Shown: in pieces, positions 1 through 11,479 of the stretch | Numbering within the stretch: the stretch's first letter is position 1 | How the letters are laid out: each line of letters begins with the position of its first letter | From: Melampsora larici-populina 98AG31 | Taxonomy: Eukaryota; Basidiomycota; Pucciniomycetes; Pucciniales; Melampsoraceae | DNA length: 64,000 bases | Assembly (NCBI RefSeq): GCF_000204055.1 | Contig: NW_006768777.1 | Location: 820,036 to 884,035, forward strand | Reading direction: 5' to 3' | Made by a program: the position numbers and the translations under genes | The notes under the pieces: generated by a model | Database searches by the model: none | Seen by the model: only the letters and a program-made list of their open reading frames with translations | What the model was told of the DNA's origin: nothing

Positions 1-2200
1 TTGCCCAGCATTGTATTGATCATGGTGATCAAGCTGGGAAAATTGGAAGCATCACGCAACTGGTGAAGCACCTCGGTCACACGCAGGTACTTGGCCAGGA
101 GGACAGAACCCAAAGCAAAGTCTCCCTCCATTCTCTTGGTGGAGAAGTGGAATACCTGAAATTGTACATAAAGTACATGTGTTAGTTTAATTATCTATGA
201 TGGAAATAGCAGATATCAAAAAAAGGAAACTTACTTTCAAAACTTTGCATAGTTCCTCCATTGTCATCATTGCCCCTTGATAATACCTTGTTTTTTGATC
301 AGCAATGAGGATGGAATCAATCACCTATAAAATGAAATTGTAAGTTGAGCTGATAGATACAAAAAATTCCAAAGATACTTACATCTTGAGCCAAAACCAA
401 GTTGGAAAACATTGCTAAGTCAATGTTCCAGTGAACGCCCCATCCAGCAATAGGAGCTGGACCTTCATAACCCATCTGAGTGGCTTGAGCAGCAAATTCT
501 CCGGGGCAAGCATTACTTTGGGTTGGGAGGGCATTGATGTTCTTGAGCTGTGGTATAGGTTGATTTCATTCAGCATGCACAAATCATAGATTGTAAAAAC
601 ATATACAAAACAAAGAAACAAAAGATACACACCTTGATAGCTCCCTGAACCACCAAGCAACTTTGAGAAGGGACATGGTCGTGACCTGGAATGTCTTCTA
701 CATTGGAGGTGGTCTCATCATGAGCATCTGATAAACGTGGGGCAAAGATATCATCATCTGAGTTGTCTGAGTCACATAGAACCTCGGTCATGTCGTTGTT
801 GAGGACAATGGAGGGTATTGGGATGGACATTTTAGGTGGCGTTGTTGGTTTTATATGGCCAGCAGCCAAACCCAAAGAATTCAAGCCATGCTTTACAACC
901 AGTCTGAGCTTATGGGCAAATCATTGGACGTGATTCTTGGCCAAATCCCATTTGACCTTCTTGTCAGAGTGTAAGAACAAATCTTCCATCTCTTGAGCCA
1001 TTGTGTTGTTGTTGAACCCAGAGTCCATTGTTTGAGCTAGCATGTAATGAATTCCAAATAAAATTAGATCAAAGTGAGGATGATAAGATAAATAATAGGA
1101 AATACTTATCTTGGTATGGAGCTTGTGTGTAATCAAGTATTGGGCCACCGGTCTAGCAAGTAGAAAACCCATCTTGTTCCATGCTACCAACTTGAGAGTG
1201 AGGTGAATTGAGCAGTACTTCCAATTGTTGTTGATGGAGTTTGACGAGACTCCAATGAAGGCATAACAATTACCCTTTGTAGTCCAAACATTGTGGACCA
1301 GGGAAAACTTTCTTGAGTCTATATTCAGATTTGGATTCAACCGCTTTAAGAAAGACAAAGTGTCATCAAAACTTACCACTACTAAGTCAATCACTGCCAA
1401 GCTTAAGTCAACATAGAGCTCCTTTGAAATCCCAGCAGCCCAAGTTGGGCTCCTTAAGTTGGCTCGCCTGTTGGATAGCTTGAATGCCACACAAAGAGGA
1501 CAGTCATAGAAGCGATTAAATGGGAGAGCATTCCATAGAATCCAGATGACTAGAAATATGTTGCATAGTTCTACACTGAAGGTGGGCTGTGAGAGGAAAG
1601 CATCAAGAGTGTCCTGGCCATTGGCTTTGGTCAGGAGTTGAGCGTTCTCAGCTTGGTCTTGAGCCCAAGAGTTGGGCAGCTTGAGTCCGGATTGAATCAC
1701 ACAAGCATGTTGGGGACACACAGATCTACCTTTAGCTCCGTCTCAATGAGCATACAAGTTGTAGTGGCTACGCGCTCCTCAAATAAAAGTCCCCTTACAC
1801 CAGTGGCACTTGAAGCTTTGGGGGTTGTTCCCAGACTTCAAACAATTGTTGAGAGATCAAAACAAAATAAAGAAGATTAACCAGGAGAAAAATTCAAACA
1901 AATCATGTGAATCAAAAGAGAATGAAGTATCTTACCTTGCCTTTGACGTGAGTTGGGGAAAAGTAGAACTCCAGCAACTTCCCAACTCCTTCCAGTTGAG
2001 CACGTCGGACAAAAGGATCTTGTTGGTTACAGGTTGCTTGCCTATCATCTCCCACTCTTTGATCAGGCAATTCAAACACTGAAAATAGAAAAGGAATCAG
2101 TTGAAATGTTGAGAAAGGTTGTGTTAAGGATGCACTCACAAGAGTTCATGTAGCCAGTCGAGGTGGTCGTAGCCGGCGCCGTCAATGGAGAGTTGGACAT
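1..2200 (-). pseudogene. hAT-family transposase, partial and disabled (hAT-1)
   Basis: Cut-and-paste transposase of the hAT superfamily, running off the left edge so the C-terminal dimerisation region is missing. The start is the ATG at 2200; exon 1 (2200-2140) joins exon 2 at 2078 in frame, and a third exon opens near 1850 with a BED-type zinc finger (CHWCKG, then His residues). Two TGA codons (1779-1781 and 1743-1745) interrupt this finger in frame. The next stretch holds the HNVWTTKGNCYAFIGV segment typical of the hAT catalytic core, then an acidic region (CDSDNSDDD) and GWGVHWNIDL further on. Both stops are explained by CGA to TGA changes, so this copy is very probably dead. The hAT assignment rests on the BED finger plus the WTTKG region. 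Confidence 0.72.
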
Positions 2201-2588
2201 TTTGGAAAACGGTAAAAATTCAGATTAACATAGGATCGAGTGAAATAGGATGAATATGACAAACATTGAACGGAAGAAGTTGGATGGAGATTTTGTAATG
2301 AATAAACGGGGAAAATTGAGACTACTGATAATTTATGGATAGTGACGATTTGGTAGATAATATGCAAATTGTGAAAACAGAATCAATGAGATCAGAATGA
2401 AAGATCGTGGCAATTTGATGAAGCAGGTTGGAGGTGTAGGGTGCTTTCCTATTGAGTGACATGATTGGTCGTTGGAGAAGTGTTTTTCCGGCCATTCGTT
2501 GGGGAGATGGATAGCCGGAATTGAGAGACGAGTGAGGGAGATTACAAAGACGTATGAGATGGAAATCAAGGAAATGCTGAACTTGTCT
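2201..2588. other. gene-free spacer upstream of hAT-1
   Basis: About 390 bases without a supported gene; several overlapping open frames exist but none has a recognisable domain or codon pattern. It may be the 5' flank of the hAT-1 transposase. Confidence 0.5.
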
Positions 2589-2597
2589 GTCCGACCA

Positions 2598-2979
2598 ACC
2601 CTGGGCCAGCAACGCAGGTGTTGCGTGTTGCGCTGCGCCTGCGTTGCGGTTTTTCTGACCGCAGCGCAACATAGAATCAAATTCTAGGTTGCGGCCTGAC
2701 CCGCAGCGCAACATCATTTGTCAAATCGATGGATTTTTTGGGCCGCAACAACATTTGTTGCGTTGCTGCCCAAAAAAAATCACAGTTCGGCGTTTTTTTG
2801 GCGCTGTTGCGCCTGTTGCGTTGCGCGGCGGTCAAGGCGCCGCGCAACCTGACCTCACCATTTGTTGTTGCGGTACTTACCGCAGCGCAGCATGTAATGC
2901 AGGTTTGTGCTGCGTGTTGCGGAGCAACGCACCAAAAAACACTCGTGTTGCGGTGCGTTGCGTTGCTGGCACAGGGTTG
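2598..2979. mobile_element. hAT-type MITE, 382 bp
   Basis: Near-matching terminal inverted repeats: the left end reads ACCCTGGGCCAGCAACGCA and the right end reads TGCGTTGCTGGCACAGGGT, with one mismatch. A perfect 9-bp direct repeat GTCCGACCA lies at 2589-2597 and 2980-2988, as expected for an 8-bp hAT target duplication give or take one base. The interior is packed with TTGCG/CGCAA words, a subterminal array of the kind hAT transposases bind. It has no coding capacity. The same terminal sequence begins at 56275 beside another hAT relic, which links this MITE to that family. The repeat could alternatively be the right terminus of hAT-1. Confidence 0.75.
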
Positions 2980-3290
2980 GTCCGACCATTCATCAAGGAC
3001 AGTATAGTTCAGTCTGAAAGTGCAAAATTTTTTGAGTTTTGGACTTTGAGAGAAAAATCTGGCGACAACACACTTTCTCGAAAAACTGCCATTAGTTCTT
3101 ACATTGGCTGTAGTTTTAACATTGGGTTGTTTAATTTTTTTTTACATTTTTTACATGTTAGACTGCTAGCCAGCCTGTAGGGTGGGTTTTGGTTGTCAAT
3201 TTTAACAAAAGGTTTTAGCCCAGTCCCTCGTATGTGACGATATCTCCCCTTTGTTTACACCGACCTGATCATGGGGGCAGCTGGGATGAC

Positions 3291-3295
3291 AAAAA
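3291..3295 (-). terminator. Pol III terminator of the tRNA gene
   Basis: Run of five A on the plus strand, read as TTTTT on the minus strand, four bases past the tRNA 3' end. Confidence 0.6.
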
Positions 3296-3298
3296 CAG

Positions 3299-3333
<35 letters not shown>

Positions 3334-3342
3334 CTCACACTA

Positions 3343-3378
<36 letters not shown>
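3299..3378 (-). tRNA. tRNA-Gly (anticodon GCC) with a 9-nt intron
   Basis: Read on the minus strand the gene folds fully. The acceptor stem GCGTTGT/ACAACGC has seven pairs, with discriminator A. The D arm GGCT...AACT carries one C-A mismatch. The anticodon stem GGGCC pairs with GGCCT, and the T arm is AGGGG-TTCGACT-CCCCT. The anticodon loop reads TTGCCA, then TAGTGTGAG, then T; the nine-base insert sits after position 37, the usual place for nuclear tRNA introns. The anticodon is GCC (glycine). The insert is very short for a tRNA intron. Confidence 0.9.
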
Positions 3379-3903
3379 TTGTGACACGTTTCGTGTTACT
3401 CGTTTCTGTCCAATCGTATTTGTAACCCGTCTTTCGTCTCCTCCTCATTGGCATTCAGACCACAATAGATCAAAGTGTATAAAAGGTCCCAGATATCATA
3501 TTCTCAGATTTTAGACCTGATAACATGAAAGAATTGAGTCCCGGCTGTTGCAATGGGCTTTTGTTAAGTTACAACAACATACTGATCTAGAATTACAAGC
3601 AAAACCATTGAATTTGGAAGATCATTCTTGTCTAACATTGATTGAACATAGAAGGCTTACACCATTGATAAATTGGATAAAACATCAAGGCCTTGTATTC
3701 AATCCATTGATTGCCATTTTATTTTTTGATATCTCTCACTTTCACACTGATGATACTCATTGAGCTGTCTTCTTTTGGTGGGGCTCAGATCAAGGGATAG
3801 ACAAGGCAGGATTTTCATGTCTTCATTTATTGATTAAGAGCTATGCCACCCATCAATACCAAGATGGATAGATTGTAAGTCTGGCAGATTGTGTGAATGA
3901 AAA
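3379..3903. other. gene-free stretch between the tRNA and the DIRS-like relic
   Basis: No recognisable gene. A 71-codon open frame at 3548-3763 has no domain that I recognise; it may be an upstream remnant of the DIRS-like element. Confidence 0.4.
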
Positions 3904-5940
3904 ATGCACCCTCAAAACCAGAACTATGATAATCCAACCACCACCGGAATCACTGCAAAATGCTGCAAAATTATGCAGGTTGCTATAGTTCTGCACAGCA
4001 TGCGCTACCAAGAGCAGCACAACTGCTGCACTATTTGGTCCAAAATTTTCTCACAAGGTTTCACAGCAGAGAAACCACAAAAAAAACCAGTAGGTTTTTG
4101 GGACCACTGGTCCATACAACTTACATTGTGCCTAACATGCAGTGTTACTTTGGAGTGGAGAGCCCTGTCTGCTAAACAACCTATCCCCAAAGATGTGAAG
4201 ATCAACCTGTTGAAGTGGAACAAGAATTCAGACCCTTCCAATTGTTGGAGGTTTATCCCAATCATTGATTGTTTGGATTTCAAGTGGGTAGGAGATGCAG
4301 CTATCTTGTTTGGTATGGGCATTCTTGTGGGCAAAATATGGGCACAACTTAAATGGAAGACCGGTTGGCAAGGCCACCTTAGAGTATCAGAGAAGGTTGG
4401 GATTGTCTGGGCCAAAAAAATTGTAGTTTATCTGGAATGAATGTGGTTAGTAGTATGATGTGAAACAAACAAAATTCAAGGTGCTTACCAACAACACAAC
4501 CATGGAGTGTGTGGGACTGAAGCACAGATTTTGAGATCAGGCTGTAAAGGATCAGAGGAAGAAGATATGTTTTCTTCTGGTTGATTGTTGGTGTCATATT
4601 GTTGGTGTCATATTGTTGCCAAGAGAGTCACCTTGGCTAACAATGATGCTAACAAACTGGCTAGAGCAATCAGGAAGATCCTGCCAATTGGGAGAATTGT
4701 TGTGATTGGTATGCTGCTAGATTTGATTCCTGTACTTACTCAAGCATTTCAGCATTGACTCTTTAGTTTTTGAGCCTCACTCTCTAATCCAAAAGACCAA
4801 TTAAGATTAAAACATAAATTGAAGTTACCCTTACTTTTTTCCTTACTGCTCTCAGAATCCTGTGAGTCAGAGAAGTGTTCAAAAAGACCTATATTCTGTT
4901 TCTGTAATTCATCATATGTCAATCCTAATCATGGAATTATTGAAAGGAGTAAGTGACAGCTTACATTTCTCTTGGCAGTTAGACACTGGCTATCTCAAAA
5001 CATTATGATTCTTGAGTGTCAAAGCTGGTTTCATCTGCTATCCCTTTACAATTCCTTGGTTGGAACTCCTACCAATAGATCCACAGATCTTGTGTCAATT
5101 TGTAGTGTGGGCAGGTCTGAACCTGCCCGGGGACTCTTCTGAAAACAATCTGTCCCCTGTAAAATTGAGTACCAACAGGACCTATATATTGGTGATAAAG
5201 TAACACATCTTTACCATGACATTCATCTGCACTGCATTACATCTAGAGTCAAATTGATTCTGACAAGGGTGAAGCTGCTAACCTGGAGGGAAAAGAGAAG
5301 GTTTTCACAGAACTGATGATAGTTTGAGTCTGACATTTGTTTATTCTCCTGGAGCATCTTATCAATGGTACTTTATAGAAGAGTAAACAGTGTATAGCAT
5401 TGCTCTTATTGCCTTTTGGGGAATGTCTCATCTTGGGGAGCTATTGAAATGTCCAAACTCTGTCAACCAAGTGTGACTAAAGGACTTTATTTGGGATCCC
5501 AACAGCAAGTACTTAGCAATCCAAATCAACAACACAAAGACAGTGGTGCTTGGTGAAGTTCAGAAAACTCATCTCCATAAACAGAAATTCTCATTGGATC
5601 CTGTGAAAGCAGGCCGCCTCCTTATCAAGTGCACTCAATCCACTGAGGACAACACCTTGTTCCTGTACCTTATCAAAACCACTCAACATATCCTTACAGA
5701 ATCTAAATGTCAGGTGATATTCTCTGACGTGTGGGCCTCTGTGACAAAGACCAAGCTCACTAGTCACTTGTTCCAGGTTGGTGGCACTTCCTTGGGTTGT
5801 AATCTTGGGTTTCCACCTGATGAAATTGTGGTGATTGGTTGCTGGAAGTCAAAGGCCCACCAGCTTTATATCAGGATGAATAGTGGGAGGCTTTGTTGAA
5901 CACTTGCTGGCTTCTGCAACTTCAAGCAAACAAATGAAAA
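3904..5940 (+). pseudogene. decayed DIRS-like retrotransposon (RNase H region plus tyrosine recombinase)
   Basis: Two fragments belong to a retroelement type common in basidiomycetes that integrates with a tyrosine recombinase. The first (3904-4440) carries VGDAAILFGMGILVGKIWAQ, resembling the RNase H segment that follows the reverse transcriptase in these elements (the usual DAST has become DAAI). The second (about 5100-5900) carries VWAGLNLPGDS, LSTNRTYIL, and a recombinase C-terminus with SHLFQVGGTSLGCN and CWKSKAHQLYI. Family members normally read HSFRVGG here, so the catalytic Arg of the HxxR box appears to be Gln, while the terminal Tyr remains. Frameshifts separate the pieces and no reverse transcriptase core is visible. 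The element is dead; its boundaries are not determined. Confidence 0.65.
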
Positions 5941-6191
5941 ATTGACTTGATGTACCTGTTGCCAAACACACCCATTGTGATCTGCATCCACAATGATTTG
6001 AGAGCCTGGCTCAGGGAGTGGTCCTAACATATGGAGGTGCTGACAACCTGGTCTTGTCTGCAAGGCCTAGTTGACCTACCCCCTAGCTCTGGCTAGGAGG
6101 CGTCCCCAAAAAACCTAAAAGCTCTTTGAAAAATAGTTTTTGGGTTTACATACATAGGACCAATCCAATTGAAATAACACATGAAATACAT

Positions 6192-7722
6192 ATTACCTTT
6201 GCGAGAAAGGTTGACCACTCGAGAAGTCTACAGGACCAGATTTGCTGGCAGTGCCGTTGTAGCAAGCTGTGAAACCTCACTTCCAGCACCAACCGTTTGA
6301 TTTCCCACCACATCCTCTTTCTGACCCCACCTGACCCCACATCCAATCCTCACCAATCTCAACCCATTTCAATCTTTCAATTTCAATCAATCAGCAAATA
6401 TCAAAACACTTGAATCCATTCATCTGTTCTTTGAAGAAGTAGGTTTATTAACTATTTTTCTTTCTTTTTCTTCTTGCTTTTCTTTTCCTATCTGTTTCTT
6501 TGTTTTTTTCTTTTGATCTGAAGCTGATTTCTCAACTTCTTCCTTTGGGGCCAGGGGGATCAAAACAGACGCATGTTTTGGGAATGTTTGAGAATTTGTA
6601 GTTTTTCAATTTCATAGAGTTTATTTACTTTTAGATGAAATGTTTTTAGCTGGTGAAATTGTAGAAACATCTGAATTGGTTATTTTAGAAAGCTTGGAAT
6701 ATTTAGATAAATTTAATGTTGTGTTTTAGAGACAAAGGTTTTCTCATAGATTTCATATTTATTGTTCTCTTTTTTGTTTTTTGTACTTTTTATTTCTTAC
6801 AATTTGTCCGTTTTGTTATAGATGAAAAATCAATGTCTCTGATTTGAATGATTTGGAATGATTTGGATTTGGATTGTATGGGTATATCAACATTGAATTT
6901 GTCTCCAACAATTTCAAAATATGATACAAAATCCTAGACAAAATTGAGATTGAGAAAAGCTTCATAATCCCAACAATAGAGCCAATGAATAAAATGGGAA
7001 ACCAGGTTTTGTTTTTTCCTTATCCAATCTCCATTCTTAAAAAACCCATGAAAACCAAACCTGTCAGGCCAAAAAACTTTGAAGCTTGAGACAGATTGTG
7101 AGTGTTTTAATATTTGCTGATTGATTGAAATCAAAAGATTGAAATGGGTCAAGATCGGTGAGGATTGGATGTGGGGTCAGGTGGGGTCCAAAAGAGGATG
7201 TGGTGGGAAATCAAACGGTTGGTGCTGGAAGTGAGGTTTCACAGCTTGCTATGGAGGCACTGCACAGCAAATCTGGTCCTGTAGTCAGGTTGTGGGCGCG
7301 GCACAAAAAACGCGCTTTGGTGCGCCTAGGCGTCAAAGAAATCCCCAAAATTGAGGTTGGCGCGCCTTACCAAACAATGCACCGGATCTTTGGTGTTCCA
7401 CGTCCTGTCACCAATATCGGAGACCTGGAACCTTGCTGCGAGCTTTGAAGACAGCTCTTTTTAGCTTTTCTCACCTCCAAAAGGTAAGTTTATTGTGGTA
7501 GATGGCTCTAGCAATACAAACGTAGACTAAATGACATTGTACAAACACCATTTCCGTTGTTGGCAATTTTATTTGTAAGAAAACGCGCCGGGCGTGCCAA
7601 GTGGCGCCTCGGCGCGAAAAATCACACAAAAACACGCCTTGGCGCACCTACAAAATTAACAGCGCGCCCACAACCTGATCCTGTAGACTTCTCAAGCGGT
7701 CAACCTTTCTCACAAAGGTAAT
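6192..7722. repeat. foldback element with about 220-bp inverted arms
   Basis: The left arm 6192-6410 is matched in reverse complement by 7101-7722, once the inserted MITE at 7285-7678 and its duplicated target are removed. The two arms are almost equal in length (219 and 220 bp). Ends read ATTACCTTTG...CAAAGGTAAT, flanked on both sides by ACAT, a candidate 4-bp target duplication. The 690-bp centre is AT-rich and pyrimidine-tract-rich with no gene. A long open frame in the right arm (7158-7448) runs through the MITE boundary and is not a gene. Confidence 0.75.
7285..7678. mobile_element. 394-bp MITE with an 8-bp target duplication, inserted in the foldback arm
   Basis: Ends TCAGGTTGTGGGCGCG and CGCGCCCACAACCTGA are perfect inverted repeats. 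The 8-bp sequence TCCTGTAG is duplicated exactly at 7277-7284 and 7679-7686. The unoccupied target is still readable in the left arm of the foldback (6227-6234, reverse complement CTACAGGA). Subterminal GGCGCGC words are frequent. The 8-bp duplication and the CAGGTTG-type end point to hAT. No coding capacity. Confidence 0.88.
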
Positions 7723-7799
7723 ACATGTTGTTATGTACATATAACTCCTGTTTGTGTGCTCTGTCCTTGAGATGTCAGATGAGAAAAGAGTGAAAGCCT

Positions 7800-8386
7800 C
7801 TAACTTAACTAAGTCCCTCTCGGAAGAGCGAGTAGTCGAGAGAGGGACTTATGGCTTATACATGAAATTTGGTGTGTGAGCCAATTTTTTTTGGCTGGGG
7901 ACTTTTTCAACCCTGAATAGCTCTGTCCCCTGCAAATAAATATCCTCTGGAGCTAAGAAAGGCCTTGTGCGCCTGCTCAACCTACACATATTGGGTCTTT
8001 TAAATTTATTACTTGGGTTTCAGAAAGTTCTGAAAACCAGACTTGAAAAATTGATTTTTGTGTAACAATCCAGCTTGCCTGGTGTGAGTTTTTGACACGT
8101 TGAACAGCTTTCTCAGGTATTGTAGTGTTTTTTCTAGTCTCTACCCTCTCATTACTCTACAATAAATGGGCCAGATAAGGAGTGAGACACATTCAGGTGT
8201 GTAGGTTGAGCAGGTGCACAGGACTTCTCTTTGGTCCAGAGGATATTTATTTGTAGGGGACAGAGATATGGGGGTTTGAAAAAGTCACCAGCCAAAGATT
8301 TTTGGCTCACACACCAAAATTTGGGTATAAGACATAAGTCCCTCTCTCAACTACTCGCTGGTCCAAGAGGGACTTAGTTAAGTTAG
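7800..8386. mobile_element. 587-bp palindromic MITE whose ends are themselves hairpins
   Basis: Terminal repeats begin CTAACTTAACTAAGTCCCTC and extend roughly 180 bp inward with mismatches. The 8-bp GAAAGCCT is duplicated at 7792-7799 and 8387-8394. Each end contains its own stem: AAGTCCCTCTC pairs with GAGAGGGACTT around the CGAGTAGT core. Internal conserved words include the TTTGGTGTGTGAGCCAA area and a copy of AGGATATTTATTTG in each arm. No open frame of interest. Hairpin subtermini with an 8-bp duplication suggest a hAT-related foldback family. Confidence 0.85.
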
Positions 8387-8645
8387 GAAAGCCTGGGGTT
8401 CCAAGATGTTTGAAAACTGCCCTTTCATAACCCATGATACAGATACACCTCACAATCACAAATGCATTAAGCCATACTTCATCTCCAAATCATCTTGTAG
8501 CAGGGCTGTAATACAAGTATGGTATTGCAGCCTGTACATAGGTCAAGAGCCCCGAGTTACCACTCGGGCCAAACATGTACAGTCATAGTAGACACTACAG
8601 ATTAGGTATAGTCGCTAGTCCCAAGACGCGTAAAATGTGAGACCA

Positions 8646-8948
8646 ACGAGTATTTTTTCGGCAAATTGATGCCGAGTCTCAAAAGTAATCAAATCTGGGT
8701 GCCGAGAGCACTGTTAGAATCCTGGAGCTCGTGGCAATCCAGATCTGCGATCAAAAAATTATGAATTCTGAATTCTTGTTTTACTTAGTTTTTACAGTGA
8801 TACAAATTGACTCGTTAGAAGTGTAATCTTTGAGCAAACATAAGGACAAAAGCATGAGTTTGTTGCTTGAGAGTATGCCGAGTCTTCAGAGCAGAAAGAA
8901 ACAAAAACCATCAACGTTTGATGAAAATACAAAAAAAAGGTTAAAAAA
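8646..8948. other. 3' subterminal region of the outer element
   Basis: About 300 bases between the left inverted repeat and the transposase stop codon. Contains repeated GCCGAG words (TGATGCCGAGTC, GGTGCCGAGAG, TATGCCGAGTC), possibly subterminal binding repeats. No gene seen. Confidence 0.4.
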
Positions 8949-10956
8949 TCATGAATTCAGGTTTGCGTCAGTTGCCGAGTTGCGCGGAACTTCTTGGTGA
9001 GATGTGTAAAGCTTAGCATTTAGATTAGGGCCAGGCTGGGCTTTCATAGCCTCCCTATCAACACCAAAAGAAGCATAATCAGACAATAGGGTCAAAAAAT
9101 ATGAAAAGACTGACTTACAGGAGCTTGTACATCTTTCCATCAGCATGGCGAAAAAAGCGTCGGATATAATCCAGAGGACAGGTTTTCTTGATCCTTTCAA
9201 ATAAGTCTTTTGCATCTTGCAGACTTTTGCATTCGAAGCTATGGTCTCGGTAGCCTATATTTAGTCCTTGTCAGCCGATATCAATAAAAAAAGAGAGCAC
9301 AAATTGAGAGAACTGACCTGTCTTGATGTAGCACCAAAGAAGCTCGATGGGATTGAGTTCACAGTGAAACTTAGGTAGGAATTTACAGATGTGACCTGCA
9401 TCCTCAATAACCCTCTGAAGCAAGGGCTTCTCATCGGCAAACTCTGATTGTGTTGACAAGACCTTGTAAGCACAACATCCTGGAACATCAGCGTCTGGTA
9501 AAGCTTCCTTAGGGGTTGATCGATCTTCCTCGAGAGGAAATTTAGCGTGTTTAAGGAGGCGTTCAGCTCGAGCGATTTGATCTTTTGCTCGGCCAGTCTT
9601 CTTGCACTCGATACACTTGAAAGTCATCTCCTTTTCACCCCTTGAAGCTCTTATACTGTTGTAATGATTCCATAGTCCACGCTCGATGAGGACTTGCCTT
9701 ATTCCTTTTGGCTTGCCAGTAAGATCTTCTTTCTCAGCTAATTTCCCACCTTTCAGCTTTTTTGGTGGAGTGGGGTCAACATAATCAGATGGAAAGTTCA
9801 TTTCTTGAACCTTTCCACGAAGCTCGACCAGAATTTTAGGATTGTCAGAAGGAATTGTGGTGTTTCAAAGCTTTGGTTTTGAACCACCCGGCTTAAAGTT
9901 CATCTTTGAGAGCTGAAGCGCATCCAGGGCAAATGACTCATGCGCAGCTGAGCAATCGAAGATGAAACAGGCTTGGGCCTTTGGGTGATTGCGGTTGAAA
10001 ATCGGAATCACTCGAGTTACAATTTGTTTGATGAGCTGATTGCAGTCCCACCACCCTTCCCCTCTAGCACCTGGGTAGATCGTCACTGCAGCATTGTTAA
10101 ACGGCAGGGTAGAGTCTGTGTTGGCTGTTAGAACGATTCGGCCTGTCGAAAGGCAGATAAAGTCGGAGATGTGAATTAATTTCCCAACACTTTTTGTTTG
10201 GAGAGCACAGTCCTTATCAGTCATCCAACCATATCGAGGTTGTTCATTTGTGTGTATCGTTGATTTGTCATGATAGACACAAATGATTTCGCGAGAACCA
10301 TCTTCAAGCTCTGCACATACTATCTGATCCAAAATATCTCCTTCAAAATGATTTTCATTTCTACATAGTTCAATGATTTCTTTGATATACTTCTCTCGAT
10401 AAATCACAACATCAGCACGTTCATGTCCATCATAATACAAACACCGCTTATACTCTTGAACATGCCATCCCATCCGATGCATCCATTTGTTGACAGTTGG
10501 GACCAAGATTGAATTTGGATGTTGCTTATAGTTTGGCAGAACCTCAGTGCTCACATAGTGAGCTAGTCGAGCTGGTGAAACCTGAAGAAAGGAAAAATTA
10601 AAACACAGTTGAGTCAGGGAAGGATTCAATAGTAAATTATCAAAAATTGATTAAAAAGAATACTTTTCCGACTGGCTGATCAGCAATCCACTCAGCAATT
10701 GTCTTACGCACTTCTACATCATCTAAAATCGAAGGATGAGGAGAATTCAATCCTCGGCGACTGATTGGGAGATGTCGGTGAAGGATGATATGAGATGCCT
10801 CAGAATGGATTCTAGCTGCAAGACGTGCTCCACTTCCATCTGTTGGGGATCCTCTTGGCGAAGTCGATAAGAAGCTACAGTGTTGAAAGATGCTTGCATG
10901 GTGCAAGACTTTGAGTTTGTGAGTTCGAGTTTGTGTCGAAAATTGTTGAACTTGCG
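8949..10956 (-). pseudogene. Tc1/mariner/IS630-type DDE transposase, main part
   Basis: Catalytic region of a transposase family widespread in basidiomycetes. Exons by splice motifs: up to 10664, 10581-9319, 9254-9119 and 9054-8949. The order of motifs is YYDGHERADVVIYR, then ICVYHDKSTI (first Asp), FIFDCSAAHESF (second Asp), and HCELNPIELLWCYIK (Glu in the NPxE..W signature of Tc1/mariner/IS630). It ends with GYRDHSF and YIRRFFRHAD, typical of this family. One TGA at 9865-9867 interrupts the frame between the second Asp and the NPIE box; CGA would restore an Arg. The frame is open upstream as far as the nested insertion at 10957, so the N-terminal part has been cut off and probably lies at 19537-20124. 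Confidence 0.72.
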
Positions 10957-11082
10957 TACACCACGAAGCCTGTTTTCGTTAGAGACCCGGTGTCAGGAAG
11001 TTTGGGAGACAAACCGGTGACAGCCCAGCGTTTTAAAGTCGGCCTCTCGGGTTTTGATCCGGTCTCCACGCAGTGAAGCCCG

Positions 11083-11125
11083 ATACAGTTGTTCAACCAT
11101 TGGCTAAGTGGTTGAACAACTGTAT
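11083..11125. repeat. perfect 17-bp stem-loop in the nested element's left subterminal region
   Basis: ATACAGTTGTTCAACCA (11083-11099) is followed by a 9-nt loop and its exact reverse complement (11109-11125). Confidence 0.85.
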
Positions 11126-11479
11126 TAAAAGTCACCGCGCGCAATAACGAGGTCACTGTCACCCGTTTTGCATCTTAACACAGATCACCGCAGGGAAACC
11201 TCATCCCCAACGGTTGAAAGATCGATAATGATCTCCTATCCGGAATGGGATTTTCCCTTCAATTAAATGAAGGAAGATGTTATATTGAAGCATTTCCCTT
11301 CAAACCATCGAAGGAAGGCATACCCTTGGCATTTTTCAAGGAGCCATCAATCTCATCATTATACTCGATTTTTAATTTTTTCCCTTTCTTAAAAGGAGGA
11401 TTGCTCACAAATCCACGGCCTTCACATCAAAGCCAAACAACCTTAATCGACATCATCAACAATATTATGGACCCAACTA

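Noticed and set aside
2689..3180. 163-codon open frame over the TTGCG repeat
   Set aside because: Composition (RCC, AAL repeats) is dictated by the MITE's repeated words, and several frames are open at once.
7158..7448. 96-codon open frame inside the foldback right arm
   Set aside because: It crosses the boundary of the inserted MITE and uses both repeats; no domain and no coding context.
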